A DNA stretch of 54,013 nucleotides, from NCBI GenBank assembly GCA_902762565.1, contig CACWOS010000016.1, forward strand, positions 1 to 54,013, in the 5' to 3' direction. Shown here one piece after another: positions 42,490-49,805 of the stretch. The DNA is from an uncultured Prevotellaceae bacterium (GTDB lineage Bacteria > Bacteroidota > Bacteroidia > Bacteroidales > Bacteroidaceae). How positions within the stretch are numbered: position 1 is the stretch's first letter; each line of letters opens with the position of its first letter. The position numbers were made by a program, and so were the translations under genes. The notes under the pieces were generated by a model that did not search any database, had not been told where the DNA came from, and saw only the letters and a program-made list of their open reading frames with translations.

Positions 42490-43458
42490 CTATTTATGTC
42501 GTCCTAACAATAAAGGGAAAAAGAGTTCAGTAAGCCAAATAATAGGAATAAAACTAAACAATATTAGCAAGGAAAAAATCAAGTCCTCGCCACACATGCG
42601 GTTAGGCAGTTCTGTCAACCGACGCACAATAATAATGTGAAGGCCGATAATAAGAATAGATCCCTTTGACACTGTTATGATCATATTACGATACGGAAGA
42701 CGACAGAGCCACAATGAGATGACATAAAGCAACAAGGTACCAGCCAGTCCGCCTATTATATATAATATATAGTTGTAGCCATATCCACAAAGATACATCC
42801 ACACATATCCATTATTGTTACCGCACAACACAATCAGAACAGCGGCTAAAGCGAATAACATTACCTCCACAGAATAATTATGTAGTTGCGGTGCAATGCT
42901 CTTTAGTGGTTTTAGGGAAACACCAATAAGGAAGAACGGCATGCATACAAGCACATTAGTGTTGGCATTGCTAATTTCAATGCCTGTAGAGTGCAGATAG
43001 ATAGCACCAGCAGATAAGGCGACAAACAGCAAAGGGTATGCCCACTTTCTCTCTGGCAAGGCTTGCATGATAAGCCTCATCACCATCAGCGAATAGAAAT
43101 ACCAGCAGGGCCCCATACACCACCGGTGACCTAACAACAACCATTGGAAAAACCAAGGCCATGAAATGTCATAGTGATGTCCAAGAGCAAGGCAACGCAA
43201 GTAAGCTTCAAGTTGCATGATAATACTCATAATGACCGTGGGGACAAACAACTGCCAAAAGCATTTCTTAACACAAGTTTTCCAATTTGATGCTTTTTTA
43301 TACAAGAATCCTGAAATCACACAAAAAACCTGAACATTAAAGACATACAGATACAAATGGCCTTCTGAAAAGAAATGTCCCCAGATAATAGAGAAGATAG
43401 CCAACACCTTCATCCAATCGAGCCATAAGAGTCTTTCGCTATTCAAATTTCTATTCAT
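42490..43458 (-). CDS. membrane O-acyltransferase (acyltransferase-3 family)
   Basis: A 322-residue acyltransferase-3 protein: LLWLDWMKVLAIFSIIWGHFF (family His in WGHF), FNVQVFCVISGFLY, then repeated hydrophobic helices. Codon use is less AT-rich than in the acyltransferase directly downstream, so the two may have different histories. It is the first gene of a two-gene minus-strand unit inside an otherwise mostly plus-strand locus. Confidence 0.87.
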   Translation of the reverse strand: MNRNLNSERLLWLDWMKVLAIFSIIWGHFFSEGHLYLYVFNVQVFCVISGFLYKKASNWKTCVKKCFWQLFVPTVIMSIIMQLEAYLRCLALGHHYDISWPWFFQWLLLGHRWCMGPCWYFYSLMVMRLIMQALPERKWAYPLLFVALSAGAIYLHSTGIEISNANTNVLVCMPFFLIGVSLKPLKSIAPQLHNYSVEVMLFALAAVLIVLCGNNNGYVWMYLCGYGYNYILYIIGGLAGTLLLYVISLWLCRLPYRNMIITVSKGSILIIGLHIIIVRRLTELPNRMCGEDLIFSLLILFSFIPIIWLTELFFPLLLGRHK

Positions 43459-43469
43459 TCATTCATCTG

Positions 43470-43477
43470 CAAAATTA
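43470..43477 (-). promoter_or_regulatory. -7 element for the two minus-strand acyltransferases
   Basis: CAAAATTA reads TAATTTTG toward 43458, 12 bp before the start codon. Confidence 0.55.
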
Positions 43478-43526
43478 ATACTTTTTTTCATATCGACAAA
43501 ATAAACACTAAAAAATCTTTGAACAG

Positions 43527-43558
43527 TTTGTTAATTTGAGAATAATAATGTATCTTTG
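43527..43558 (+). promoter_or_regulatory. promoter of the fucosyltransferase-like gene
   Basis: TTTG at 43527-43530, 20-bp spacer, TATCTTTG at 43551-43558; the start codon follows at 43573. Confidence 0.75.
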
Positions 43559-43572
43559 CAAAAAAATAATCT

Positions 43573-44424
43573 ATGAGAGTTATTTGTGATGCACCTGGTC
43601 AGACATGTAATCGACTTTGGACATATGTTACTAGTGTCGCCCAATGTATAGCCGAACAAAAACGGATGGTTATACTATTCTATGATTGGACTATAGAAGA
43701 TTTCCCAAACCTATTACACGCCCCATTCATCTATTTCCCACTTTGGCAGCCCTGGTTCTTAAAAATGCCCAAAGGCTGGGGATGGTACAAACATTTGACA
43801 TGGGTTGTGACACATAATCAATTGTGCAACAAGATATTCAATATTCTAGGATTTAAGAAGGGATGGGACACCATGGAAGATACGCGTTATCTCGTACAAA
43901 CAAAAAAAGAACTACAGCTTATATTCCAGCCAAGAAAGGAAATCACAGAGAAGGCTGAGGCATTCATAACAAATATTCGTCAAAAGGCAGACATAGTTGT
44001 GGGGGTCCATATTCGTCATGGCGACTACATAACTTTTGAAGGAGGAAAGTATTATTATACATTTGAAGAATTTCATGCCTTCATGCTCCAAGTAAAACAA
44101 CTCTATGCAGAAAAAAGAGTAGCATTTTTCATCAGTAGCAATGCTGAGTTCTCCGTAGACATATTCCCTGATTGCAATTGTTTTCGTTTTGGAAAAGAGC
44201 CTTCTGGAGATATGCTGGATTTATATACATTATCATTATGCGACAAAATAATGGGGCCATGGAGCACATATAGCCGGTGGGCATCCTTCATTGGCGAGAA
44301 ACCTTTGTTCTGTTTCAAGGCAAAAGACCAGATTATTCAGAAAGATAGTTTTTTGAAAGTCGAGAGTTTTTATTCTTTCGAGAACGGAGAGAATACGGTT
44401 AAATACTGGCTCGACAATATTTAA
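43573..44424 (+). CDS. GT11-like alpha-1,2-fucosyltransferase family protein
   Basis: A 283-residue protein with the HxRxGDY signature VGVHIRHGDY (about residues 144-153) of GDP-fucose-binding alpha-1,2/alpha-1,6 fucosyltransferases, plus FFISSNAE and a C-terminal IMGPWSTYSRWASFIGEKPL that matches the third family motif. It begins MRVICDAPGQTCNRLWTYV, close to the QLGNQLF-like start of GT11. Donor and linkage are inferred from the family. No GDP-fucose synthesis genes are in the window. Confidence 0.8.
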   Translation: MRVICDAPGQTCNRLWTYVTSVAQCIAEQKRMVILFYDWTIEDFPNLLHAPFIYFPLWQPWFLKMPKGWGWYKHLTWVVTHNQLCNKIFNILGFKKGWDTMEDTRYLVQTKKELQLIFQPRKEITEKAEAFITNIRQKADIVVGVHIRHGDYITFEGGKYYYTFEEFHAFMLQVKQLYAEKRVAFFISSNAEFSVDIFPDCNCFRFGKEPSGDMLDLYTLSLCDKIMGPWSTYSRWASFIGEKPLFCFKAKDQIIQKDSFLKVESFYSFENGENTVKYWLDNI

Positions 44425-44432
44425 GCCCATAG

Positions 44433-45323
44433 TTAACCATTCTTACAAGTGCCTAAATCAAGCCAATCTCCGATTTTGTAATCCCATTCATCTGGCGTCA
44501 CACTAAAAATGCCGGAATTGTGAAAGAAAGTCATTTCCCCAAAATATATATGATTATTAATCACATATAAGTCAACTCTAACATGAGGTATTCCACTAGA
44601 AAGTTTACAAGCGATTTCCTTCATTTCTTCAAAAAGGCTTGGTTTTTCGGGAACTATGTCTGCATTCGGATCTTTTAATCTAAAAGGAAGATGGTTCCAT
44701 TCCATATCAAAAAAATCCGTACGTGGATCAATAGATACATCCTTTGAAATATACATCATTTTAGGGATCCCATTAAAACAAAAAAATTTATAGTCTGTTA
44801 GAACATCATTTTCCCCATCTTCCATATACTTTTCTGCAATAATGCGTGGCTTAACATTTTTATAAGGCCATTCTCGTGTCCACCAGAAGAAATTATTTCT
44901 CAGCGATGTTTCCAGTTTCTTCCTAGCACCTTCCACATCAAAGACGGCTTTGTCTCTGCAAATACAAAATCTTCCAGAATCATGAGTGCATTTTAAGACA
45001 AACTGATTGGGGAGTTTGTCGAAGTCGATATCATCAAAGTGTTCCCAGACACCATATGAAGGGATGACCATTTGTTCGCCAAGCTTCTCCTTGATGTATT
45101 GCTTGACTTCATATTTATCCACCAGCCTTGTATAGAGTGGATTATGGTCATGCAACTTAAGCCAATTCAATTTCTCTGTAAAACGGACAGGAGTTTTCAG
45201 ATTCAAATTACGATGAAGCTTTGCACGATACAAGACTTTTAGCCATAAACTATCCGGCCAATACTTATAGGTATTATTTAATATAAACCATAAAAAACTA
45301 TGAAGCAAATCCTTAATAATCAT
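44433..45323 (-). CDS. ATP-grasp (TupA-like) polysaccharide protein
   Basis: A 296-residue protein of the TupA-like ATP-grasp family often found in capsule loci: FTEKLNWLKLHDHNPLYTRLVDKYEVKQYI, FVLKCTHDSGR, IIAEKYMED, DYKFFCFNGIPK, and the metal site in VRVDLYVINNHIYFGEMTFFHNSG. The family is thought to attach amino-acid-like groups to surface glycans, but this is not well established. It is convergent with the fucosyltransferase-like gene and divergent from the GT4 gene. Confidence 0.82.
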   Translation of the reverse strand: MIIKDLLHSFLWFILNNTYKYWPDSLWLKVLYRAKLHRNLNLKTPVRFTEKLNWLKLHDHNPLYTRLVDKYEVKQYIKEKLGEQMVIPSYGVWEHFDDIDFDKLPNQFVLKCTHDSGRFCICRDKAVFDVEGARKKLETSLRNNFFWWTREWPYKNVKPRIIAEKYMEDGENDVLTDYKFFCFNGIPKMMYISKDVSIDPRTDFFDMEWNHLPFRLKDPNADIVPEKPSLFEEMKEIACKLSSGIPHVRVDLYVINNHIYFGEMTFFHNSGIFSVTPDEWDYKIGDWLDLGTCKNG

Positions 45324-45344
45324 AACAAATCCTTATTTTTAATG

Positions 45345-45352
45345 CAAAAATA
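45345..45352 (-). promoter_or_regulatory. -7 element for the ATP-grasp gene
   Basis: CAAAAATA reads TATTTTTG toward 45323, 21 bp before the start codon. Confidence 0.55.
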
Positions 45353-45395
45353 CAAAAAAAAATGGATACTATATATTTTTTTCTAAAAAAAAAGA

Positions 45396-45403
45396 TACCT
45401 TTG
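45396..45403 (+). promoter_or_regulatory. -7 element for the GT4 gene
   Basis: TACCTTTG, 25 bp before ATG 45429. It would leave almost no leader for the earlier ATG at 45411, which is why 45429 is preferred as the start. Confidence 0.65.
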
Positions 45404-45428
45404 CATAATAATGCTCAATAATAGAAAA

Positions 45429-46610
45429 ATGAAGATAGCAATTCTCACATCTGGTATATTACCAGTTCCTGCAGTCAATGGCGGTGCCGTAGAAAATCAT
45501 ATTGACTTCTATCTGAAGTACAATAACGAACACCATTTGCATGACATGACTGTATTTAGTGTTTGGGACGATAAGATTATTGGGCATCCTGCTTTACTGT
45601 CCAAGATTAATCATTATAAATATATAAATACCAAAAGCATATGGGCTAAAATATGCAAGAATGTTTATGAACGTTTTCACGGAGAAGGATACTATCATCG
45701 TACGATAGAATACTATTTTCGGAAAGCTTGGAAACTATTGAACAAAGAGCATTATGACATCATATTACTTGACAACCGTCCAGGTTATGCAGCCAACATG
45801 AATGTTCCAAATAACACCAAACTATTTGTCTATCTTCACAATGACTTGCTTAACGACCAAGCGAAAAGCTATCAGGAAATATATGAAAAGTCATCGCGCA
45901 TTCTTACTGTATCGGATTACATTTCCAATTGTGTTCGTACTATCAACCCTAACGATAATAAATGTTTTACCATATTAAATGGTATTGATCTCACTGCTTT
46001 TTCCCAAAATATTGAAACCACCATTTTTCGCCAGCAATTAGGATTGTCTGATAATGATTTTGTCATGGTCTTCAGTGGACGTATCACCCGCGAGAAAGGT
46101 GTAGCCGAACTAATAGACGCCATCATCAGACTATCACAATATCATAATATTAAACTGCTCGTAATAGGTAGTTCATTCTATGGAGACTCCGCAAACGAGG
46201 ATGACTTCATCAAATCACTGAAACAGAAGGCGGCTATCATCACAGAACGCATTATCTTTACGGGATTCATCCCCTATGCTCAGATGCCACAGTATCTAAA
46301 GATTTCTGATATTGCCGTCATTCCCTCATTGTGGGATGATCCCTGTCCAAACACTGTTTTAGAAGCGCAAGCTATGGGACTACCTATCATTACGACACGT
46401 CGTGGAGGCATTCCAGAGGAAGTGACTGAAGATAATGCCATCATACTGAAGACGGATGAGCATTTTGTTAATAACCTTGCCGATGCCATTTGCGACCTTT
46501 ATGAACACCCTGAAAAAAGACAACTGATGAGTCATGCGGCCATTCAACATTCAAAGTATTACAATCACCAAAGGTACGCAGAAGATTTCTTTAAAGCATT
46601 AGAAGGATGA
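45429..46610 (+). CDS. GT4 glycosyltransferase
   Basis: A 393-residue GT-B enzyme of family GT4. The N-terminal domain starts MKIAILTSGILPVPAVNGGAVENHI; the C-terminal domain has VMVFSGRITREKGVAELIDAI, FTGFIPYAQMPQYLKISDIAVIPS and the E-x7-E motif region VLEAQAMGLPIITTRRGGIPEEV. It retains a nucleotide-sugar binding signature but the donor is unknown. Its stop codon overlaps the start of a broken second GT4 gene (ATGA at 46607-46610), so it was once followed by an intact gene. Confidence 0.92.
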   Translation: MKIAILTSGILPVPAVNGGAVENHIDFYLKYNNEHHLHDMTVFSVWDDKIIGHPALLSKINHYKYINTKSIWAKICKNVYERFHGEGYYHRTIEYYFRKAWKLLNKEHYDIILLDNRPGYAANMNVPNNTKLFVYLHNDLLNDQAKSYQEIYEKSSRILTVSDYISNCVRTINPNDNKCFTILNGIDLTAFSQNIETTIFRQQLGLSDNDFVMVFSGRITREKGVAELIDAIIRLSQYHNIKLLVIGSSFYGDSANEDDFIKSLKQKAAIITERIIFTGFIPYAQMPQYLKISDIAVIPSLWDDPCPNTVLEAQAMGLPIITTRRGGIPEEVTEDNAIILKTDEHFVNNLADAICDLYEHPEKRQLMSHAAIQHSKYYNHQRYAEDFFKALEG

Positions 46611-46747
46611 AGAGAATCTGTTCCCTCATAGAAACCATCTTCTCTATGGGAGGCTGCAACGGGTGACTGCGGTGACAGCCAAAGAACTCAACAAGAATCA
46701 TGATGTGAACATTGTCACCTTTGGTATAGAAGTTGGAAATGATATTT
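46607..46747 (+). pseudogene. 5' remnant of a second GT4 glycosyltransferase, frameshifted
   Basis: ATG 46607 encodes MKRICSLIETIFSMGG, then a stop at 46664-46666. One missing base near 46650 explains this: in the next frame the sequence continues VTAVTAKELNKNHDVNIVTFG, which completes a standard GT4 N-terminus (SMGGVQRVTAV-type). After about 47 residues the homology ends and the reading frame runs into a copy of the glf leader and gene. Confidence 0.8.
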
Positions 46748-46763
46748 GCAATAAAGAAGTTTT

Positions 46764-47227
46764 TATGAATAAGAAGGAATACGATTTACTGATAGTTGGT
46801 GCCGGCATCTATGGTGCAACAGCAGCCTATAAGGCAAAGCAAGAGGGAAAGAAATGTTTGGTCATTGACGTTCGCCCACATTTGGGCGGCAATATCTTTT
46901 GCGAGAATGTGGAAGGCATCAATGTGCATAAGTACGGAGCACACATTTTCCATACGAACAATAAAAAGGTATGGGAGTTTGTGAATGGTATCGTGGAATT
47001 TAACCGTTATACCAACTCCCCTATCGCCAACTACAAAGGGAAGCAGTATAACCTACCCTTCAACATGAACACCTTTTATCAGATGTGGGGGGTATTGACA
47101 CCAGAGGAAGCTCGCCAAAAGATTGATGAGCAACGCCAAGAGGCTCTGGCAAAAATGCGGGAAGACGGCATCACGGAGCCAAGGAATTTGGAAGAGCAAG
47201 CGCTCTTGTTAATAGGTAAAGATATTT
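46764..47227 (+). pseudogene. glf: truncated glf copy 1 (UDP-galactopyranose mutase 5' portion)
   Basis: Codes for the first 154 residues of UDP-galactopyranose mutase, including the FAD motif VGAGIYGATAAY and RPHLGGNI. It differs from the intact copy (49806-50269) at about 26 of 464 bases, nearly all silent; I see two amino-acid changes (KAK/KSK and NIF/NIY). Homology stops abruptly after LLIGKDI. The frame stays open to 47442 but that tail is antisense to another gene remnant. Without the substrate-binding part it cannot be an active mutase. Confidence 0.9.
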
Positions 47228-47358
47228 TCACTCCAAAAAGAGTCCCTTCCCCATGCCAACTCACAGTCCGGATGAGATTGGTGAATCCCTTCAATCAGAG
47301 TATATATATATGGATTCCCTGCATGCCAAGGATCCTCATGAACCATAAAGACTCTCAT
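47227..47358 (-). pseudogene. 44-codon 5' remnant of a third glycosyltransferase, minus strand
   Basis: Read from ATG 47358 on the minus strand the sequence encodes MRVFMVHEDPWHAGNPYIYT and then LIEGIHQSHPDCELAWGRDSFWSE, which looks like the N-terminus of a GT-B (GT4-like) glycosyltransferase. It ends exactly where the truncated glf copy ends, so two broken genes are joined tail to tail. It keeps a promoter-like TAATTTTG element at 47387-47394. Confidence 0.65.
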
Positions 47359-47386
47359 CTCTGCATCACATCAATATTCTATTCGG

Positions 47387-47394
47387 CAAAATTA
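47387..47394 (-). promoter_or_regulatory. -7 element of the minus-strand GT remnant
   Basis: CAAAATTA reads TAATTTTG toward ATG 47358, 28 bp before it. Confidence 0.5.
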
Positions 47395-47434
47395 CGAAAA
47401 AATAATCGAAAGGGGGAAAAAAAGGAGAAAAAAT

Positions 47435-47465
47435 TTTGTTAATATAGTATTATCGCTTACCTTTG
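47435..47465 (+). promoter_or_regulatory. consensus promoter of the SASA lipoprotein
   Basis: TTTG at 47435-47438, 19-bp spacer, TACCTTTG at 47458-47465: an exact match to the Bacteroidota consensus. The start codon is 25 bp on. Confidence 0.85.
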
Positions 47466-47490
47466 CAAGGAAACTTAAAAGATAAGCAGT

Positions 47491-48744
47491 ATGAAACAAT
47501 TGACCGCGATAATACTTCTGATTGCAAGTATTCTTTTCATGGCTTGCCAGAAAAACCACAGCCATAGAGTAGTTCTTTGCATCCCTGTCTACGGTCAAAG
47601 CCTAGCATTGGGTGAGGAAGCAGAACGTCTGACAGACTTCGATTCATTGGCAGTCTATGCAAATGGACGTATAGTAACAGAGAACTTAGATCATCAATTC
47701 GGGTATTTTGAGAATGACGGGCTGAAGGAGTTTACCAAGAAACTGGTAAGATACCAAAAACGAGCCTTCGAACTGTCTATATACAATATGGCAAAGATAT
47801 TGGCTGATTCAACTGGCAGCGACACGCTCATCTGCATATTCCCTGGAGGACAGGGGGCAACTGCTATTGCCAACTTAAGTAAGGGCACTAAGCCCTACCA
47901 GAAGTTTATTGAAGATATCCGAACGGCATACGAGGAAGCGCATGAACGCGGCTGGGATTTTGTCATGCCTGCAATCTGCTGGATGCAGGGTGAGACGGAT
48001 GTAACGGACTATCCCGACACAGACTACATGCAATTATTCTTGCAACTCGTCGAAGACATTAACAATGATGTTAAGAACATTGCCGGGCAAAAGCAAGATA
48101 TTGAAATTATCTGCTACCAGACGGGGCCTGTAGCCAGAGCCAAGAATTTTAACGCGTTTGCTTACGATTGTCCCGAGATGACAATCCCACAGGCTATTTT
48201 AGAACTGGTACGCGACAATCCACGATACCATGCCAGTGGGCCTATGTACCCTTACACTTTTGTACGAGAAGCTATTCATATTGATGGGATAGGACACCAA
48301 CAGCATGGATGCCTTGTTGCCTTAGCCGTCTTGGACATTCTTCATTATCAGAAACAATCACGGGGACTACTTCCCATCAAGGCCGAGCATCAGGGCGAAG
48401 AAGTCATAATCGACTTTAGCATACCATGTCCTCCATTGAGGATTGACACCATACAAGTGACAAAAGCCGAGAACTATGGCTTTAGCGTCATTACGCCAGA
48501 CAACCGGAATATTGCGCAATTCGTAACCATTCAAGACAACAAAGTACATATTCTGTGTTCCGAACAGCCAGACAGTTGTCGTGTGCGCTATGCTGTCAAC
48601 GGAGAGAAGATGAAAAGTGGCCGACTACATGGTCCAAGGGGTAATCTGCGTGACTCCCAAGGTGAAACACTGAGAATCAACATTCAAGGGAAACCCTATC
48701 CTGTTTATAATTGGTGCTGGCAGTTCGACATACCAATTGAATAA
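47491..48744 (+). CDS. sialate O-acetylesterase-type (SASA) lipoprotein
   Basis: A 417-residue lipoprotein (lipobox LFMAC, Cys 19) with a SASA/DUF303 carbohydrate esterase domain: nucleophile in IPVYGQSLALG, oxyanion region FPGGQGATAI, ICWMQGETDVTDYP, and the Asp/His block IHIDGIGHQQHG. A C-terminal beta domain (about 300-417) follows. It would remove O-acetyl groups from extracellular or periplasmic glycans. Placed beside three O-acyltransferases, it may edit this polysaccharide, or it may be a cargo gene of the rearranged region. It is monocistronic with its own strong promoter. Confidence 0.87.
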   Translation: MKQLTAIILLIASILFMACQKNHSHRVVLCIPVYGQSLALGEEAERLTDFDSLAVYANGRIVTENLDHQFGYFENDGLKEFTKKLVRYQKRAFELSIYNMAKILADSTGSDTLICIFPGGQGATAIANLSKGTKPYQKFIEDIRTAYEEAHERGWDFVMPAICWMQGETDVTDYPDTDYMQLFLQLVEDINNDVKNIAGQKQDIEIICYQTGPVARAKNFNAFAYDCPEMTIPQAILELVRDNPRYHASGPMYPYTFVREAIHIDGIGHQQHGCLVALAVLDILHYQKQSRGLLPIKAEHQGEEVIIDFSIPCPPLRIDTIQVTKAENYGFSVITPDNRNIAQFVTIQDNKVHILCSEQPDSCRVRYAVNGEKMKSGRLHGPRGNLRDSQGETLRINIQGKPYPVYNWCWQFDIPIE

Positions 48745-48783
48745 CAGTATCACAGCATTTATCAACGATTGCTAAGCACATAT

Positions 48784-48805
48784 TTGTCACAATTTGACAA
48801 TCATT
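48784..48805 (+). terminator. weak terminator-like hairpin after the SASA gene
   Basis: TTGTCA (48784-48789) and TGACAA (48795-48800) form a 6-bp AT-rich stem with a 5-nt loop, followed by TCATTTT. Confidence 0.35.
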
Positions 48806-48995
48806 TTATCCGTTAAATAATCCCCAAAAAGAGCATAATATCGAGTTTATTACAATTATAACTATTATATTTGCAATAAAAAGGTTATTCATGAATAAGA
48901 AGGAATACGATTTACTGATAGTTGGTGCAGGCATCTATGGTGCCAGTGATGACCTAGGTCGACGCGCATAATCACATCCATTATCCGTTAAATAA
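48806..48995. repeat. 15-bp direct repeat flanking a glf scrap
   Basis: TTATCCGTTAAATAA occurs at 48806-48820 and again at 48981-48995. The 160 bp between them contain the short glf copy 2. This looks like a duplication or deletion scar. Confidence 0.8.
48868..48971 (+). pseudogene. glf: glf copy 2: leader plus first 18 codons only
   Basis: The 76 bp from ATATTTGCAATAAA (48868) to 48943 match the leader and first codons of the intact glf. The frame MNKKEYDLLIVGAGIYGA continues with seven unrelated codons to a stop at 48969-48971. The leader includes a TATATTTG -7 element, so a 26-residue peptide could be transcribed, but no function is expected. Confidence 0.85.
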
Positions 48996-49039
48996 AGCGA
49001 AATTTTTCTAGTAACCTATCATATAATAAATTTTTTTTG

Positions 49040-49047
49040 TAATTTTG
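49040..49047 (+). promoter_or_regulatory. -7 element for the second hipB
   Basis: TAATTTTG, 24 bp before the start codon at 49072. No clear -33 element is visible. Confidence 0.5.
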
Positions 49048-49071
49048 CAGTACTAAATAATGGTTTAAGAT

Positions 49072-49392
49072 ATGACCAAGGCTACTCGTGGCACTAAACT
49101 GCCTAGGAAATTGGAACAGAAAATGCAGATTGTTGGTGAGCAGATTCGTCTGGCTCGCCTACGTCGGAATCTGAGTATTAGCCAAATTGCAGAAAGAGCC
49201 ACATGCTCCGAACTGACAGTGATGCGGGTAGAAAAAGGGGCACCAACAGTTGCCATCGGCATCTACTTACGAATATTATACGCTCTGCAATTAGATGACG
49301 ATATTATGCTTATTGCCAAGGATGATCCTTTAGGAAGAACTCTCCAAGACTTAGGATTAAAGCATCGTGAACGGGCATCTAAAAAAGGATAA
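49072..49392 (+). CDS. HipB-like HTH antitoxin (second hip locus)
   Basis: A 106-residue Xre-type HTH protein: EQIRLARLRRNLSISQIAERATCSELTVMRVEKG forms the helix-turn-helix (about 25-60). It is unlike the first HipB in this window, with a longer basic N-terminus and a different C-terminus (LGRTLQDLGLKHRERASKKG) seen in antitoxins paired with one-piece HipA. It is followed after 3 bp by the hipA remnant. It appears intact and could still act as a DNA-binding repressor. Confidence 0.82.
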   Translation: MTKATRGTKLPRKLEQKMQIVGEQIRLARLRRNLSISQIAERATCSELTVMRVEKGAPTVAIGIYLRILYALQLDDDIMLIAKDDPLGRTLQDLGLKHRERASKKG

Positions 49393-49395
49393 AGT

Positions 49396-49780
49396 ATGCG
49401 GGAGTTATATATATATGCTGATTTTGACTGGCTTGAAGAACCAGAGTTGGTAGGTCGATTAACATACGAACGACTACGAGGGAATGGAACCTATGGTTTC
49501 TGTTTCGATAAAATATGGTTAAAGAATCATAGCGACATCATTCTTAGTGAAGACATCAGTAATTTCTTTGGCTTTCAGAGTTGATGTAAATTCAAATGAA
49601 GCCAGTCTTGAAAGGTTACAAGATGCATGTGATGATTATTATATCACGAAAGCCAAAGCCTCACGTATTATTGACCTTATTAAAATAGCAGTTAAAGACT
49701 GGAGAAAGGTTGCCAACACTTTGCAGATACCAGAATCTGAACAAAGTCGATTTGCGAAACGATTCGATAGCAAAATATAA
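49396..49780 (+). pseudogene. HipA kinase, almost all of the catalytic part deleted
   Basis: The first about 53 codons (MRELYIYADFDWLEEPELVG, then RLTYERLRGNGTYGFCFDKIWL) are a HipA N-terminus; that frame stops at 49582-49584. From about 49575, in the next frame to 49780, the sequence encodes a HipA C-terminus (DVNSNEASLERLQDACDDYYITKAKASRIIDL ... KDWRKVANTLQIPESE, split here for length). Roughly 300 residues, including the ATP-binding and catalytic motifs, are missing. The kinase is therefore dead. Confidence 0.82.
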
Positions 49781-49805
49781 AATATTTGCAATAAAAAGGT
49801 TTTTC

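Noticed and set aside
47228-47442. Novel C-terminal domain on truncated glf copy 1
   Set aside because: The tail is the antisense of a glycosyltransferase N-terminus and its promoter region; it is read-through by chance.
49710-49805. N-terminal extension of the intact glf
   Set aside because: It overlaps the hipA remnant and lies upstream of the conserved leader; the family start is MNKKEYDLLIVGAG.
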